A stretch of 64,000 nt of DNA. Source: Streptococcus cuniculi (GTDB lineage: Bacteria > Bacillota > Bacilli > Lactobacillales > Streptococcaceae). A program made the translations under genes and the position numbers. The stretch is from positions 169,691-233,690 of the forward strand of contig NZ_MSJM01000001.1 in NCBI RefSeq assembly GCF_001921845.1. Direction: 5' to 3'. Positions 1 to 8,559 of the stretch are shown here, one piece after another (the stretch's first letter is position 1; every line of letters starts with the position of its first letter). The notes under the pieces are model-generated. The model saw nothing but the letters and a program-made list of their open reading frames with translations. It ran no database searches and was not told the DNA's origin.

Positions 1-5
1 TCGAT

Positions 6-160
6 TCATTTTGCATTTGGACTCCATTTGCGAATATCCCAAACGGCAGGTTTCTCATTGTAGGAAATACCTTTGTCCAGCCTTTCGAGACGGTCGACAA
101 GACAGCAACTCGCTTGATAACCTGGAACGTAAAGTGATTGGCGGAATCAATTGTCTTAAC
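6..160 (-). pseudogene. Remnant of a YdbC/PC4-type protein gene
   Basis: Read on the minus strand, one frame gives FQVIKRVAVLSTVSKGWTK and a second frame continues with SYNEKPAVWDIRKWSP before a stop near base 6. Together these resemble the conserved core of YdbC family (PC4-like single-stranded DNA-binding) proteins, which are common on streptococcal conjugative elements. The switch of frame and the missing ends indicate a decayed gene. This rests on motif recall only and the family call is tentative. Confidence 0.4.
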
Positions 161-187
161 TGTTTTACTCCTTTACAAACAGAAAAA

Positions 188-272
188 AGGGAATGAGGCA
201 GAAGTCGTGATTTCGATGAAATCGACTATCCTCACTCCTTTATTTCTAGGTTCGGGCTAAAATAATCCACTT
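188..272. repeat. Dispersed hairpin repeat (R family)
   Basis: A hairpin with arms GTCGTGATTTC and GAAATCGAC is followed by a conserved tail (TTCGGGCTAAAATAATCCAC). Closely similar sequence lies at 6976-7070, and related hairpins at 57790-57848 and, more loosely, 8237-8293. The unit resembles short dispersed repeats found between streptococcal genes and can act as a bidirectional terminator. The rest of the 1-511 stretch holds only the YdbC remnant and a possible terminator hairpin at about 366-394. Confidence 0.6.
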
Positions 273-511
273 GCTTATCCTCGCTCTCGAGTTTCCAAGC
301 TCAAGTATTAACAGTCCACTGGACTGTTAATATATGCGTCAAACTGTTCAAACTATAAAAGAAATAAGCCCGGACACTTTTTGGTCCAGACTCCTGTGGC
401 AGTATGCGAAGAAAAGGACTGTAAGTTATGAGTACACTTAGAGAGATTATGGCTTACAGTCACCAAACTTCAGTATACTGTATCATCGTGATTGAGGCAA
501 GGCTTTCTATC

Positions 512-3500
512 CTATTTTGACACGTGCTTCAAGACTTTTTTCATCTGCTTACTAAACAAACGTGTTTTCCATTCCGCAAGGAATGCAAGAAGAAGAGAGC
601 CAAGTAGTGTGTAGATAAGTCCTGCTTTCTCACCTGTCCGAGGAAGCCATCCTGTTGGTTTATCCTCCTTAGGAGTCTTGTTCACCCGTTTTTCGGTCAT
701 CAGCTCCTCTCGTTTACCGTCCTTATCGACGATAAACTGTTTAGCGGTGTTTTCGATATCTGTGCCAGCTGGAACATCTTTCTTCACAGTAGCTGGAATC
801 TCTACTTGATAATAGACCCCTAGTTCAAATTTAGAAGTGTCGAGTACCTTGATTTGACCAAGCGTCTTCTTCACAGAATCATTTGGTAGAACGGTAAGCC
901 TGCCATCTTTATTCTCAATATCAAATTGGCTTGTCACATCCTTACCTGTAGACTTGTTATAGACCTTAATCGCTTTTGTGTCGATGGTCACATAACGCTC
1001 ATCATAGTCATCTTCTGCACCGATTGTCTGAAGTAGACTTTCTTTATCAAACGGTGTCGTATCCACCCAGACTTGATAATGGATGGTTGTGCCAGCTTTG
1101 ATGATAGCGGTATTGATATTTTCAGGCTCGTTGTTGTCCACTTTGTCCGCATACGGGTCTTTGTTGGTGTCTTGATAGCGGTCTTTCAACTCACTATCGT
1201 CATCCAACAATTTCGTGCCTTTGATGTCCACATTTGCTTTATCAAGGACAAACTTGTGAGGTTCTGGCTTGTTTTTCTTCACCTTGTTGACCCGTTTTTG
1301 AGTCGGTTTCTCAGTCGGATCATTTGGTTTTCCTGTCTCTGGATTGACCGTTGTCACAAACTGACGAGCGGTGTTTTCAATATCAACGCCTGCCGCCACA
1401 TCGTCTTTGACGGTGACTGGAATATCAAACTTGTAATAGCGACCAAAGGAAAAGCGCTCGGTATCGAGTACATTGTCTTTGATTAAGTCCTTCTTGGTTT
1501 GAATGGTAAGTTTCCCGTCCTGGTCTTTGACATCAAAGAGTTTCGTTACCTCTTCACCAGTCTTGCCATCATAACCCTTGATGTTCTTGACATCTAAGGT
1601 TAAGTGCTTCGCATCATAGCTATCCGTCAAGCCTGTTGCTTGAATCAGCTGTTCTGGTGTAAAGTGATTCGTATCGAGCCATAGCTGATAGAAAAGTTTA
1701 TCCCCACGTTTCACGACCTTGGTATTCAAGTTCTGCGGTTCATTGTTGTCCACCTTGTCCACGTATGGGTCTTTGTTGGTGTCTGTGTACTCGTCTTTGA
1801 CCTCATCATCGTCATCCATCAATTTGTCTCCTGTGATGTCAAATTTACCTTCAGATAAGTCAAACTTCTCTGGTTGGAAATCTGGTTTTTCAGGTGTAAC
1901 ATCTGGAATTGGATTGTCTTTAAAAGTCATACGAGAGAGACTAATCAAAGCGTTGCTTGAGGTGAGTGTACCTGCAAGCGTTCCTTTGGCATTTCCATTC
2001 TTTTCCTTCTTGTCATCCGATTGACTGAAGGTGCGGGTAGAGAATGGCTTCGACCCGTCTGCATTCTTAGAAGCCGTAATCGTATAGAGATCCGTCTTCT
2101 CATCGTAGGTCATGTGAATGTAGATTGGGGCAATCTTCTCATAACCTGCGGGAGCTTCTACCTCTTCAATCTTCCAGTCCCCGTAAAGCAGCTCTGTCGT
2201 CGCAAAACCGTCTTCATCCTCTTTGATAGTCGTTGTGAACTCGACAGCCTCTGCCTTGGTATCATTGATTGGGCTTGCCTTGAAGGTCACATCGTTGATT
2301 CCTGAATGGCTGCTATCTCCCTTGCTTTGAACGATTTTTTGGATGGAGATTTTTGCCTTGATGATTTGCTCAAGGGATTTGGTGTTTGGAGTGACAATGT
2401 TTTTGGTCGCATCATCTTTCTTTGTGATGGTGAACTCGTGGATTTTTCCATCTAAAGCATAGCCTTCAGGAGCGTTGGTTTCCTTCCAGTAGTATTTACC
2501 TAGGGCAAGGTTTCCAACAGCGACTGTCAAGTCCTTGTCATCGACATTTAAAACAAGATTATCCCCGTTATCCACTTCTTGACCGTTGATAATAGAGGTC
2601 TTGACTTTCTCCCCTTTTAAGAGTTTCGCATTTGGAATATCTGTCCACTTGACTGGAGTATCTTTCTTATGGCTAGCAGCTCCTGTTGTATCTTCTGCAT
2701 AATAAAGCGTATACTCCGCATTTTTAAGGATAGCTTGACCTTGAGCTTCCGTATCGGTGTCCTTGTCTCGTTTTTCAAGGGTATTTTCTCCCTTGATTTC
2801 ATCATTCGTGCCTGATATAGTGAGTTCAAGTGTGCCATCTTGTTTCAAGGTCGCAGATTGTGCTTTAAAGGTTTTCGCAAAACCAGCGGATGCAGAGATT
2901 TCTTCCACGGTATAATCCCCCAGCTGCATGTTTTCAACCAAGGCTTCCCCCTTGATGTCAGTAGTAATCTCATAAACCTTACCACTCTGCTTGTTGGTTA
3001 ACTTGAACTTGTTTCCAAGAAGTGTGTAGTATTGGTTCCACATGGCCAGTTGAGATTCTGTTCCTTTTTTGACGATTTTAATCTTACCCGTGATCTCATC
3101 ATTAGTGCCACTCACCGTCACGAGCTGATTATCCTTGCCATTAACACCTACTTTCGGTGTTTTGGCATCGAGGGTAATTTCTTGAGTTTTAAAAGTCTTT
3201 TGGAATCCTGGGGAAGCCTTGATTTCTTCCACCGTGTAGGTGCCAAACGGAATATCGGTTAACGTCACGACTCCTTTGGCATCAGTTGTTCCTTCAAAAA
3301 TCTTGCCTGTCTTCTTATCGGTGAGGCGGAAAACATTGCCTTTCAAGGTATAGAGGTTGTTCCACATAGATGTACCAGAAGCTGTCCCTGTCTTTTGAAT
3401 GGTGACAGAGCCTTTTGAGTCCGCATTGACCTTGAAGCCCGTATTTCCAAACAACCCTGTCACAATATCAAAGTGGTCTCCACGACCGTCCGTGTATTCG

Positions 3501-4534
3501 TAGGATACCGCATTTGAGTTGAACTGCTTTAAAGCGACATAAGCTGTTGGTAAGAGCTTGGTGGAATCCGCATTGGTGGCTCTTGACAATCCTGTCACTA
3601 AACCGCCACCTGAAATCGAAAGATCTGTATCAGGTCCGACGATATAGGCTAACGCTCCTTGCTTATCAAGTGATGCTCGTTGACTGGCATCGATGTCGGA
3701 GACCTTCATCGCCATCAAGACTTGTTCGTTAGGAATTGGTTGTTTCGTATCTTGGCGAACTAAGGTGGCAGTATAGGTCGTGCGTTCAATATAGCCTGCA
3801 GGACGACCCGTCCCAAGAGGGAGCCCTCTTCCTGCCACACCATCTTCGGATCTCCCACCTGAACCAGATGAAATCGCTCCACCCGTCGGGACAACCACTC
3901 CAACGGTGATGACAGAACCCTGGTTCTTGATGGCCATAGCCACATCCTTATTTTTCCATCTATCACGACCGTGCTTTACATCGATATGAGTAATCATTAA
4001 ATCAACGGGAATCTTCTCGCCTGTTTCAATATCTGTGACGGTCCCGACATTGGTCACGGAAAGGGATTGTCCTGGGTTCAGATACCCTCCAATATCCTCT
4101 TTTACAAAGCCGTCTCGTTTGAGAGGATGCAGGATATTTGTTCCGAAAATAGTATCGAGCCGGCCTGTCGCTACACCATTGATGCCTTTGACTTCAGAAT
4201 GAGCATTCCATTGGATTTGGTCTGCGACATACTTGACATGACCTAGGTCTTTGTCTGCGACAAGGGAATCTACTAGAGCTTGAAACTCTGGCGAAGACAT
4301 GTCTCCTGTGTTGGCCTTAACAACGGGTACGCCATTGAGTGAGCCAATCTGTTGTCCGTGCTGGATTTCAGCCGCTTGGACAATGCTTTGATTCCATGGT
4401 ACTTGCGGGACGAGTGTTGAAACTCCCGCTCCTGTAAGAGCCACCCCTGTGCTAAGAAGAGCAAGGGTGCGTTTCAATCGCTTCTTACCATTCTTTTTTC
4501 GATTGCGGTAAGAAGGTGTTTGAGAATTGTTCAT
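512..4534 (-). CDS. LPXTG-anchored isopeptide-forming adhesin (SspB/antigen I/II-like C-domains)
   Basis: A surface protein of 1340 residues. It has a basic N-terminus and a YSIRK-type-length signal peptide, with likely cleavage around A54-A55. An unassigned N-terminal domain runs to about residue 375. Two CnaB-like domains follow (about 378-480 and 486-575, sharing the TLxGNxF and YTVEEI motifs), then two more divergent B-type domains (about 580-725 and 730-860). Two homologous C-terminal domains (about 891-1085 and 1091-1280) share the block DTNKDPYxDKVDNNEP and resemble the isopeptide-stabilised C-domains of antigen I/II adhesins. LPRTG at about 1297-1301 marks it for sortase A. The tail after it is long, with about 20 residues past the membrane segment. 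The likely role is adhesion; the ligand is unknown. Such adhesins are often carried by streptococcal ICEs, which fits the YdbC remnant nearby. Confidence 0.88.
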   Translation of the reverse strand: MNNSQTPSYRNRKKNGKKRLKRTLALLSTGVALTGAGVSTLVPQVPWNQSIVQAAEIQHGQQIGSLNGVPVVKANTGDMSSPEFQALVDSLVADKDLGHVKYVADQIQWNAHSEVKGINGVATGRLDTIFGTNILHPLKRDGFVKEDIGGYLNPGQSLSVTNVGTVTDIETGEKIPVDLMITHIDVKHGRDRWKNKDVAMAIKNQGSVITVGVVVPTGGAISSGSGGRSEDGVAGRGLPLGTGRPAGYIERTTYTATLVRQDTKQPIPNEQVLMAMKVSDIDASQRASLDKQGALAYIVGPDTDLSISGGGLVTGLSRATNADSTKLLPTAYVALKQFNSNAVSYEYTDGRGDHFDIVTGLFGNTGFKVNADSKGSVTIQKTGTASGTSMWNNLYTLKGNVFRLTDKKTGKIFEGTTDAKGVVTLTDIPFGTYTVEEIKASPGFQKTFKTQEITLDAKTPKVGVNGKDNQLVTVSGTNDEITGKIKIVKKGTESQLAMWNQYYTLLGNKFKLTNKQSGKVYEITTDIKGEALVENMQLGDYTVEEISASAGFAKTFKAQSATLKQDGTLELTISGTNDEIKGENTLEKRDKDTDTEAQGQAILKNAEYTLYYAEDTTGAASHKKDTPVKWTDIPNAKLLKGEKVKTSIINGQEVDNGDNLVLNVDDKDLTVAVGNLALGKYYWKETNAPEGYALDGKIHEFTITKKDDATKNIVTPNTKSLEQIIKAKISIQKIVQSKGDSSHSGINDVTFKASPINDTKAEAVEFTTTIKEDEDGFATTELLYGDWKIEEVEAPAGYEKIAPIYIHMTYDEKTDLYTITASKNADGSKPFSTRTFSQSDDKKEKNGNAKGTLAGTLTSSNALISLSRMTFKDNPIPDVTPEKPDFQPEKFDLSEGKFDITGDKLMDDDDEVKDEYTDTNKDPYVDKVDNNEPQNLNTKVVKRGDKLFYQLWLDTNHFTPEQLIQATGLTDSYDAKHLTLDVKNIKGYDGKTGEEVTKLFDVKDQDGKLTIQTKKDLIKDNVLDTERFSFGRYYKFDIPVTVKDDVAAGVDIENTARQFVTTVNPETGKPNDPTEKPTQKRVNKVKKNKPEPHKFVLDKANVDIKGTKLLDDDSELKDRYQDTNKDPYADKVDNNEPENINTAIIKAGTTIHYQVWVDTTPFDKESLLQTIGAEDDYDERYVTIDTKAIKVYNKSTGKDVTSQFDIENKDGRLTVLPNDSVKKTLGQIKVLDTSKFELGVYYQVEIPATVKKDVPAGTDIENTAKQFIVDKDGKREELMTEKRVNKTPKEDKPTGWLPRTGEKAGLIYTLLGSLLLAFLAEWKTRLFSKQMKKVLKHVSK

Positions 4535-4644
4535 AGTGTCTCCTTTTCTTGTTGTGAAGTAAAAAGCAGCCTTTGCGCTGCCAGTTTATTCTTCTGATCT
4601 CCTTGAGGGAGAGCGGGTTGAAATCATTATATCTCCTTTGAGCA

Positions 4645-4676
4645 TCAAAAAAGACAAGCGCACGACTTGTCTTTTG
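4645..4676 (-). terminator. Rho-independent terminator after the 102-aa gene
   Basis: The minus strand reads AAAAGACAAGTCGTGCGC then TTGTCTTTTTTG, a stem with a T-tract directly after the stop codon at 4679. It separates the small gene from the adhesin, which probably has its own promoter (TATAAT just after the T-tract). Confidence 0.75.
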
Positions 4677-4678
4677 TA

Positions 4679-4987
4679 TTAACCTTGTTTGCAATAGCCT
4701 TTTCCTGTAAGCCGTAAAACGCTTTTATTTCCGTTACCTTCTCGTCGAGCGACAAGGACATTTTGCGACATAATCGTGCGAATCTGTGGATGTAAATGTG
4801 CATAGTCATAAATAGCCTCGACCGTTTCAACTGTGCCAGCAATATAACCTTTTTGTGAAATCGTTCCAAATCGAGGATGTAATTTCACGGTGCGTCCGTC
4901 CACGAGACGGGCGGTTACTCCGCCTCGTTGACCTAGTTTGCGTAAGTCAGCTAATGTGACTTCAGTATCCTTTTTCATTTGATTCAT
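4679..4987 (-). CDS. Small protein of unknown function, mobile-island type
   Basis: A 102-residue basic protein that I do not recognise. It starts at ATG 4987 behind a strong AGGAGG site, eight bases upstream. The middle holds LADLRKLGQRGGVTARLVDG and the C-terminus is lysine- and glycine-rich (RLTGKGYCKQG). There is no signal peptide or membrane segment. It lies upstream of the adhesin on the same strand, separated from it by a terminator, and is preceded by a long non-coding leader. The combination suggests accessory island DNA rather than core genome. Function cannot be inferred. Confidence 0.6.
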   Translation of the reverse strand: MNQMKKDTEVTLADLRKLGQRGGVTARLVDGRTVKLHPRFGTISQKGYIAGTVETVEAIYDYAHLHPQIRTIMSQNVLVARREGNGNKSVLRLTGKGYCKQG

Positions 4988-5613
4988 GTTTTTTCCTCCT
5001 AGCGAATCAAAGGCGATTTACGCCGTGCTGTGAGAAGACGTATCTTCTCATCGGTATTTCTTACACACAGTTTATAGTCTAGGTACTGCAAACTCCTTCA
5101 GCTTATGACGTTGTGTCATGCTTTTGCGTTATGTGCCTGGGCTAGATATCCTTTTCTAGCTACTACACCACCCCTATTTCTCTTTTATCCATAGGCACGC
5201 TAATCGGGATAGTGGTTAGTATTCAGTTTTCAAAGAACACAAATCGTTTTAGGTCCATGAGGAAATGCTACTCTCCATTGAAAAGTGAAACCAAGAAAAC
5301 TCGTGATACAAGCACTTGATAACTATTTCCATATTTTAATGACGAAGAATGAGTCAGATAATCACTCTGGGAATCCATATCCTGTCTTTCTATTTATTCG
5401 CAATTACTTTTCACAATGAGTATTTTTTTGCAAAATATTTATCATCTTGGGGAAAAGGAAGCCAATTCAGCTCTAACTGATTATCGTTAGCCTCATGGGA
5501 AACCTTATAGCCTCACCCTCATCATTCCTCGAAGCATCTGGCATCTCCAAATTTCACTTGATTTTCTAAGCGTTTTTATATACACTAAGGACATAGAAAA
5601 AAGGAGGTCAACT
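4988..5613. other. Long non-coding stretch between island and core genome
   Basis: There is no credible coding sequence in 626 bases. On the minus strand the sequence TTCTTTGAAAACTGAATA (about 5223-5240) matches the leader motif seen in Gram-positive rRNA spacers and upstream of ICE genes. Nearby is a short inverted repeat GAGAAGA/TCTTCTC (about 5032-5050). A chromosome-island junction probably lies in this stretch, but no attachment-site duplication can be identified within the window. Confidence 0.4.
5558..5607 (+). promoter_or_regulatory. Promoter and ribosome binding site of ald
   Basis: TTGATT (5558-5563) and TACACT (5581-5586) are spaced by 17 bases, followed by AAGGAGG at 5601-5607, six bases before the ATG. 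Confidence 0.6.
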
Positions 5614-6723
5614 ATGCTAATTGGAATTCCAAAAGAAATTAAAAACAATGAAAATCGGGTGGCTCTGACACCTGCTGGTGTGCAAAGTCTGGTTGCCCAT
5701 GGCCATCAAGTCGTGGTTGAAACAGGTGCTGGACTGGGTTCTGGCTTTGCGGACAAGGACTATGAAGCGCAAGGAGCAACCATTCTTGCTTCCGCTGCTG
5801 AAGTTTGGGCGAGCGAATTGGTCGTGAAAGTCAAAGAGCCTCTCGCAGAAGAATATGGCTTTCTCCGTGAAGACCTTCTTCTCTTCACCTATCTCCACAT
5901 GGCTGCAGCTCCCGAATTGGCAGACGCCATGCTGACTAGCAAGACCACAGGAATCGCCTATGAAACCGTAACAGACAATGGTCAACTGCCACTTCTAACC
6001 CCCATGAGTGAGGTGGCTGGTCGAATGGCCGTTCAAATTGGCGCGCATTTCCTGACTAAGCAAGAAGGTGGCTCTGGTGTTCTTCTGGGCGGGGTACCTG
6101 GCGTTCCTAAAGGAAAAGTGACCATCATCGGTGGTGGGGTCGTAGGGACACATGCCGCCCGTATTGCCCTAGGACTAGGAGCACAGGTGACTATTTTGGA
6201 CATCAGCGCTAAGCGCCTGTCTGTCTTAGAAGAAGTCTTCGGCAATCAGATTCAAACCCTCATGTCCAATTCATTCAACATTGCAGCAAGCGTCAAGGAG
6301 GCGGACGTGGTGATTGGAGCAGTCTTGCTTCCTGGCGCAAAAGCACCGAAATTAGTTACTGAAAACATGGTCAAACAAATGCGTCAAGGTTCTGTCATTG
6401 TAGACGTAGCTGTTGACCAAGGCGGGGTCGTTGAAACAGCAAATCGCGTCACAACCCACGATGAGCCCGTCTATGAAAAACACGGAGTCCTCCACTATGC
6501 TGTTGCCAATATCCCTGGAGCCGTTGCCCGTACTTCTACCATTGCACTAACCAACGTGACCTTGCCGTACATTGTCAAACTAGCCAATAAAGGCTTCAAG
6601 CAAGCCATTTTAGACGATGCCGGTTTCCGCCAAGGTGTGACGACCTATCAAGGCCTCATCACCAACGCTGCTGTCGCTGCTGGTCTAAACCAAGACTACA
6701 CAAGCATTGATGAATTGGTATAA
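5614..6723 (+). CDS. ald: Alanine dehydrogenase
   Basis: A 369-residue NAD-dependent L-alanine dehydrogenase that interconverts alanine and pyruvate plus ammonia. The N-terminus [20 protein letters not shown] is the family signature. KVKEPL (near K75) and YLHMA (near H95) supply the substrate-binding lysine and catalytic histidine. The Rossmann motif [10 protein letters not shown] is near residue 172. Length is normal for the family. It is monocistronic, with its own promoter and a terminator directly after the stop, and is the first clear core-type gene after the island region. Its role would be alanine catabolism or supply of alanine for the wall. Confidence 0.95.
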   Translation: MLIGIPKEIKNNENRVALTPAGVQSLVAHGHQVVVETGAGLGSGFADKDYEAQGATILASAAEVWASELVVKVKEPLAEEYGFLREDLLLFTYLHMAAAPELADAMLTSKTTGIAYETVTDNGQLPLLTPMSEVAGRMAVQIGAHFLTKQEGGSGVLLGGVPGVPKGKVTIIGGGVVGTHAARIALGLGAQVTILDISAKRLSVLEEVFGNQIQTLMSNSFNIAASVKEADVVIGAVLLPGAKAPKLVTENMVKQMRQGSVIVDVAVDQGGVVETANRVTTHDEPVYEKHGVLHYAVANIPGAVARTSTIALTNVTLPYIVKLANKGFKQAILDDAGFRQGVTTYQGLITNAAVAAGLNQDYTSIDELV

Positions 6724-6748
6724 AAAAAGAACTGGCAACAGTTCTTTT
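6724..6748. terminator. Bidirectional terminator, left copy of a duplicated 25-bp sequence
   Basis: The hairpin AAAAGAACTGGCAACAGTTCTTTT lies directly after the ald stop. An identical 25-base sequence occurs at 7139-7163 next to the phoH stop. The two copies bracket the repeat element at 6749-7138. Confidence 0.8.
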
Positions 6749-6784
6749 AAAACATAGACCAGCCCAAAATCTATTTAAACAAGT

Positions 6785-6890
6785 TATAGTCTTTTGAATA
6801 AACTTTGATACATCGTCACTTTCGACTTACCGTACTCCAATACTGTCCGCATCTCAGTTCCTTGTTTGAAAGTTCATTCATTTGACTATA
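6785..6890. repeat. Nested 106-bp TA-flanked inverted-repeat element
   Basis: It begins TATAGTC and ends GACTATA, with longer imperfect inverted ends (TTGAATAAACTTT and AAAGTTCATTCA). The same element lies at 40962-41068 in the opposite orientation. Size and TA ends match RUP-like streptococcal MITEs thought to be moved by IS630-family transposases. Confidence 0.75.
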
Positions 6891-6975
6891 AAAAGCTCTG
6901 CTAACTGAACATTCGATTCCCGATTTTCGCGAGCGGAGCGAGCCTCATCAGATACTTTTTGCCGTGGTAAATGTA

Positions 6976-7070
6976 GGGAGTGGGATAAAAATCGTGATTT
7001 CGTAGAAATCGATTATCCTCGCTCCTTTGTTTCTGGGCTCGGGCTAAAATAATCCACTGGATTATTTTAC
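6976..7070. repeat. Dispersed hairpin repeat (R family) inside element copy 1
   Basis: The hairpin AATCGTGATTTC/GAAATCGATT with the tail CGGGCTAAAATAATCCACTG is nearly identical to 188-272 and replaces the central portion of the host element. Confidence 0.7.
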
Positions 7071-7138
7071 TCCGCAGGAAGTCGCTACCGCCCGTACCAC
7101 CTAAGAAAAGTATCATAAAAGAACGTTTTCTTCAATCT

Positions 7139-7163
7139 AAAAAGAACTGGCAACAGTTCTTTT
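7139..7163. terminator. Bidirectional terminator, right copy of the duplicated 25-bp sequence
   Basis: An identical 25-base hairpin to 6724-6748, overlapping the first base of the phoH stop codon. It would terminate phoH on the minus strand. Confidence 0.8.
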
Positions 7164-8122
7164 TACTTTTCATCTTCTGGCTCATAAGCCCTGATAATCT
7201 CGGCAACAACAGGGTGGCGGACAACGTCCTTGGCAGAAAAATGCACGAAGTCAATCTGCGGGATTTTTTTCAATTTCTCAGTCGCATCAATCAAACCAGA
7301 CTTGACATTGCGCGGCAGGTCAATCTGGCTGCTATCGCCATTGACAATCATCTTGGAGTGAAAACCAAGTCGGGTCAAAAACATCTTCATCTGCATAATG
7401 GTCGTATTTTGCGCCTCATCCAAGATAACAAAGGCATCTTCCAAGGTCCGACCACGCATATAGGCAAGTGGCGCAATCTCGATAATCTCACGCTCCATCA
7501 GCCGCGTCGTCTGGTCTTTTCCTAAAATCTGATAGAGGGCATCATAAACAGGACGAAGATAGGGATCGACCTTTTCTTTCAAATCGCCCGGTAAAAATCC
7601 AAGGCTCTCTCCTGCCTCTACCGCAGGACGGGTCAAGATAATGCGCTTGACTTGACCACGCTTAAGAGCTGTAACGGCAAGCGTCACTGCAAGGAAGGTT
7701 TTCCCCGTCCCAGCTGGTCCAATCCCAAAGACAATGTCATGGTCCTTGATACTGTCCACATACAATTTTTGCCCCAAGGTCTTGACACGAATGGGCTTGC
7801 CATAATGATCCTTGATGATTTCTTCTTCATAGAGAGCCACAAATTTCTCAATTTCATCGTTTTTGGCCATGGAAATAGCCGTCACCACATCGGGCAACTG
7901 AATGGTTAAACCACGGTTGATTAAGACGAGTAAGGATTGGATGACGAGGCGCGCCAGCTCAACATCGGCTGGCTCCCCAATGACTTGTACCACTTCTGTA
8001 CGGGCATGAATCACCACATCCAGCTCCTGCTCCATCAGCCGCAGATGACGTTCATTGGATCCAAATAAGCTCAGCATATCATCTGGGTGAGAAAGGTGAA
8101 TATCAATTGAATGTTCTTGCAA
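7163..8122 (-). CDS. phoH: PhoH-like ATPase
   Basis: A 319-residue P-loop ATPase of the PhoH family. The N-terminal KH-like region precedes Walker A GPAGTGKT (about residue 136) and Walker B VILDEAQN (about 234). The family is linked to RNA metabolism and ribosome maturation, but its biochemical role is not settled. Length is normal. It is transcribed away from a terminator at 8161-8187 and convergent with ald. Confidence 0.93.
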   Translation of the reverse strand: MQEHSIDIHLSHPDDMLSLFGSNERHLRLMEQELDVVIHARTEVVQVIGEPADVELARLVIQSLLVLINRGLTIQLPDVVTAISMAKNDEIEKFVALYEEEIIKDHYGKPIRVKTLGQKLYVDSIKDHDIVFGIGPAGTGKTFLAVTLAVTALKRGQVKRIILTRPAVEAGESLGFLPGDLKEKVDPYLRPVYDALYQILGKDQTTRLMEREIIEIAPLAYMRGRTLEDAFVILDEAQNTTIMQMKMFLTRLGFHSKMIVNGDSSQIDLPRNVKSGLIDATEKLKKIPQIDFVHFSAKDVVRHPVVAEIIRAYEPEDEK

Positions 8123-8160
8123 TAGCTTGCTCCTTTATCGGTCTTTTTTCTATTATATCA

Positions 8161-8187
8161 AAAAAATAGCCTCGCAGGGCTATTTTT
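8161..8187 (-). terminator. Terminator between yozE and phoH
   Basis: On the minus strand AAAATAGCCCTGCGAGGCTA is followed by TTTTTTT. A TATAAT sequence right after it (8152-8157) may be the phoH promoter. Confidence 0.75.
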
Positions 8188-8236
8188 ACTTGTTATCATC
8201 TCTTAGTTTTATGTAGTTACTCGCAAACGAGTCGCA

Positions 8237-8293
8237 GGAGGCTGGGACAACGAAATCGAACTCTTATGAGTTACCGATTTCTATCCCACTTCC
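8237..8293. repeat. Dispersed hairpin repeat, variant
   Basis: GGCTGGGACAACGAAATCG pairs with CGATTTCTATCCCACTTCC. This is the common streptococcal GTGGGAYAGAAATCG hairpin type, related to but shorter than the R family copies. Confidence 0.5.
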
Positions 8294-8332
8294 AAAAAGA
8301 GTGAACGACGTAATAGATTATCTTTCAAAAAC

Positions 8333-8548
8333 TCAATGAGCCACATATTCTTCCCAAATACGGTCAAACTCTGCCATAGAAAAACTGAAACTTGCCCGTT
8401 CTTCCAGAAAACGACTCACTTCATCAAACTCATCTGACTGCTTGGGAAAATCGGATTCTTCAAAGGCCAAGTCAGCTAGGATAGCGACCGGTTCATGACT
8501 TTTGGGATTGCGCTGGGTCATGAGCCAGCTATAAAAACTCTTTCGCAC
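8333..8548 (-). CDS. yozE: YozE family (UPF0346) small SAM-like protein
   Basis: A 71-residue acidic protein with the YozE SAM-like fold signature: [12 protein letters not shown] at the start, [15 protein letters not shown] in the middle, and [11 protein letters not shown] at the end. It starts at GTG 8548 behind GTGAGG, because no ATG fits the conserved N-terminus. It lies 11 bases after the D,D-carboxypeptidase gene, likely as an operon partner. Its function is unknown. Confidence 0.85.
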   Translation of the reverse strand: MRKSFYSWLMTQRNPKSHEPVAILADLAFEESDFPKQSDEFDEVSRFLEERASFSFSMAEFDRIWEEYVAH

Positions 8549-8559
8549 AACAGCCTCAC

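Larger units (their letters stand above)
6749..7138 (-). mobile_element. Terminator-duplicating repeat element, copy 1 (~390 bp, non-coding)
   Basis: Reverse-complement copy of the element also found at 40738-41093 and 44990-45252. Shared ends are AGATTGAAGAAAA at one side and TTGTTTAAATAGAT at the other, with a conserved GTAGCGACTTCCT and GCTCGCGAAAATCG inside. It contains a nested 106-bp element (6785-6890). The central hairpin present in the other copies is here replaced by an R-family repeat (6976-7070). It has no coding capacity and is flanked by 25-bp direct repeats made of a terminator. Confidence 0.75.

Noticed and set aside
1073..1486. Plus-strand open frames within the adhesin gene
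   Set aside because: They are complementary to a well-supported large gene and show no recognisable protein features.
6749..7138. Group IIC intron or intact IS at the duplicated terminator
   Set aside because: Terminator targeting recalls group IIC introns, but the element is only 260-390 bp and encodes no reverse transcriptase or transposase; a flank duplication also does not fit intron insertion.
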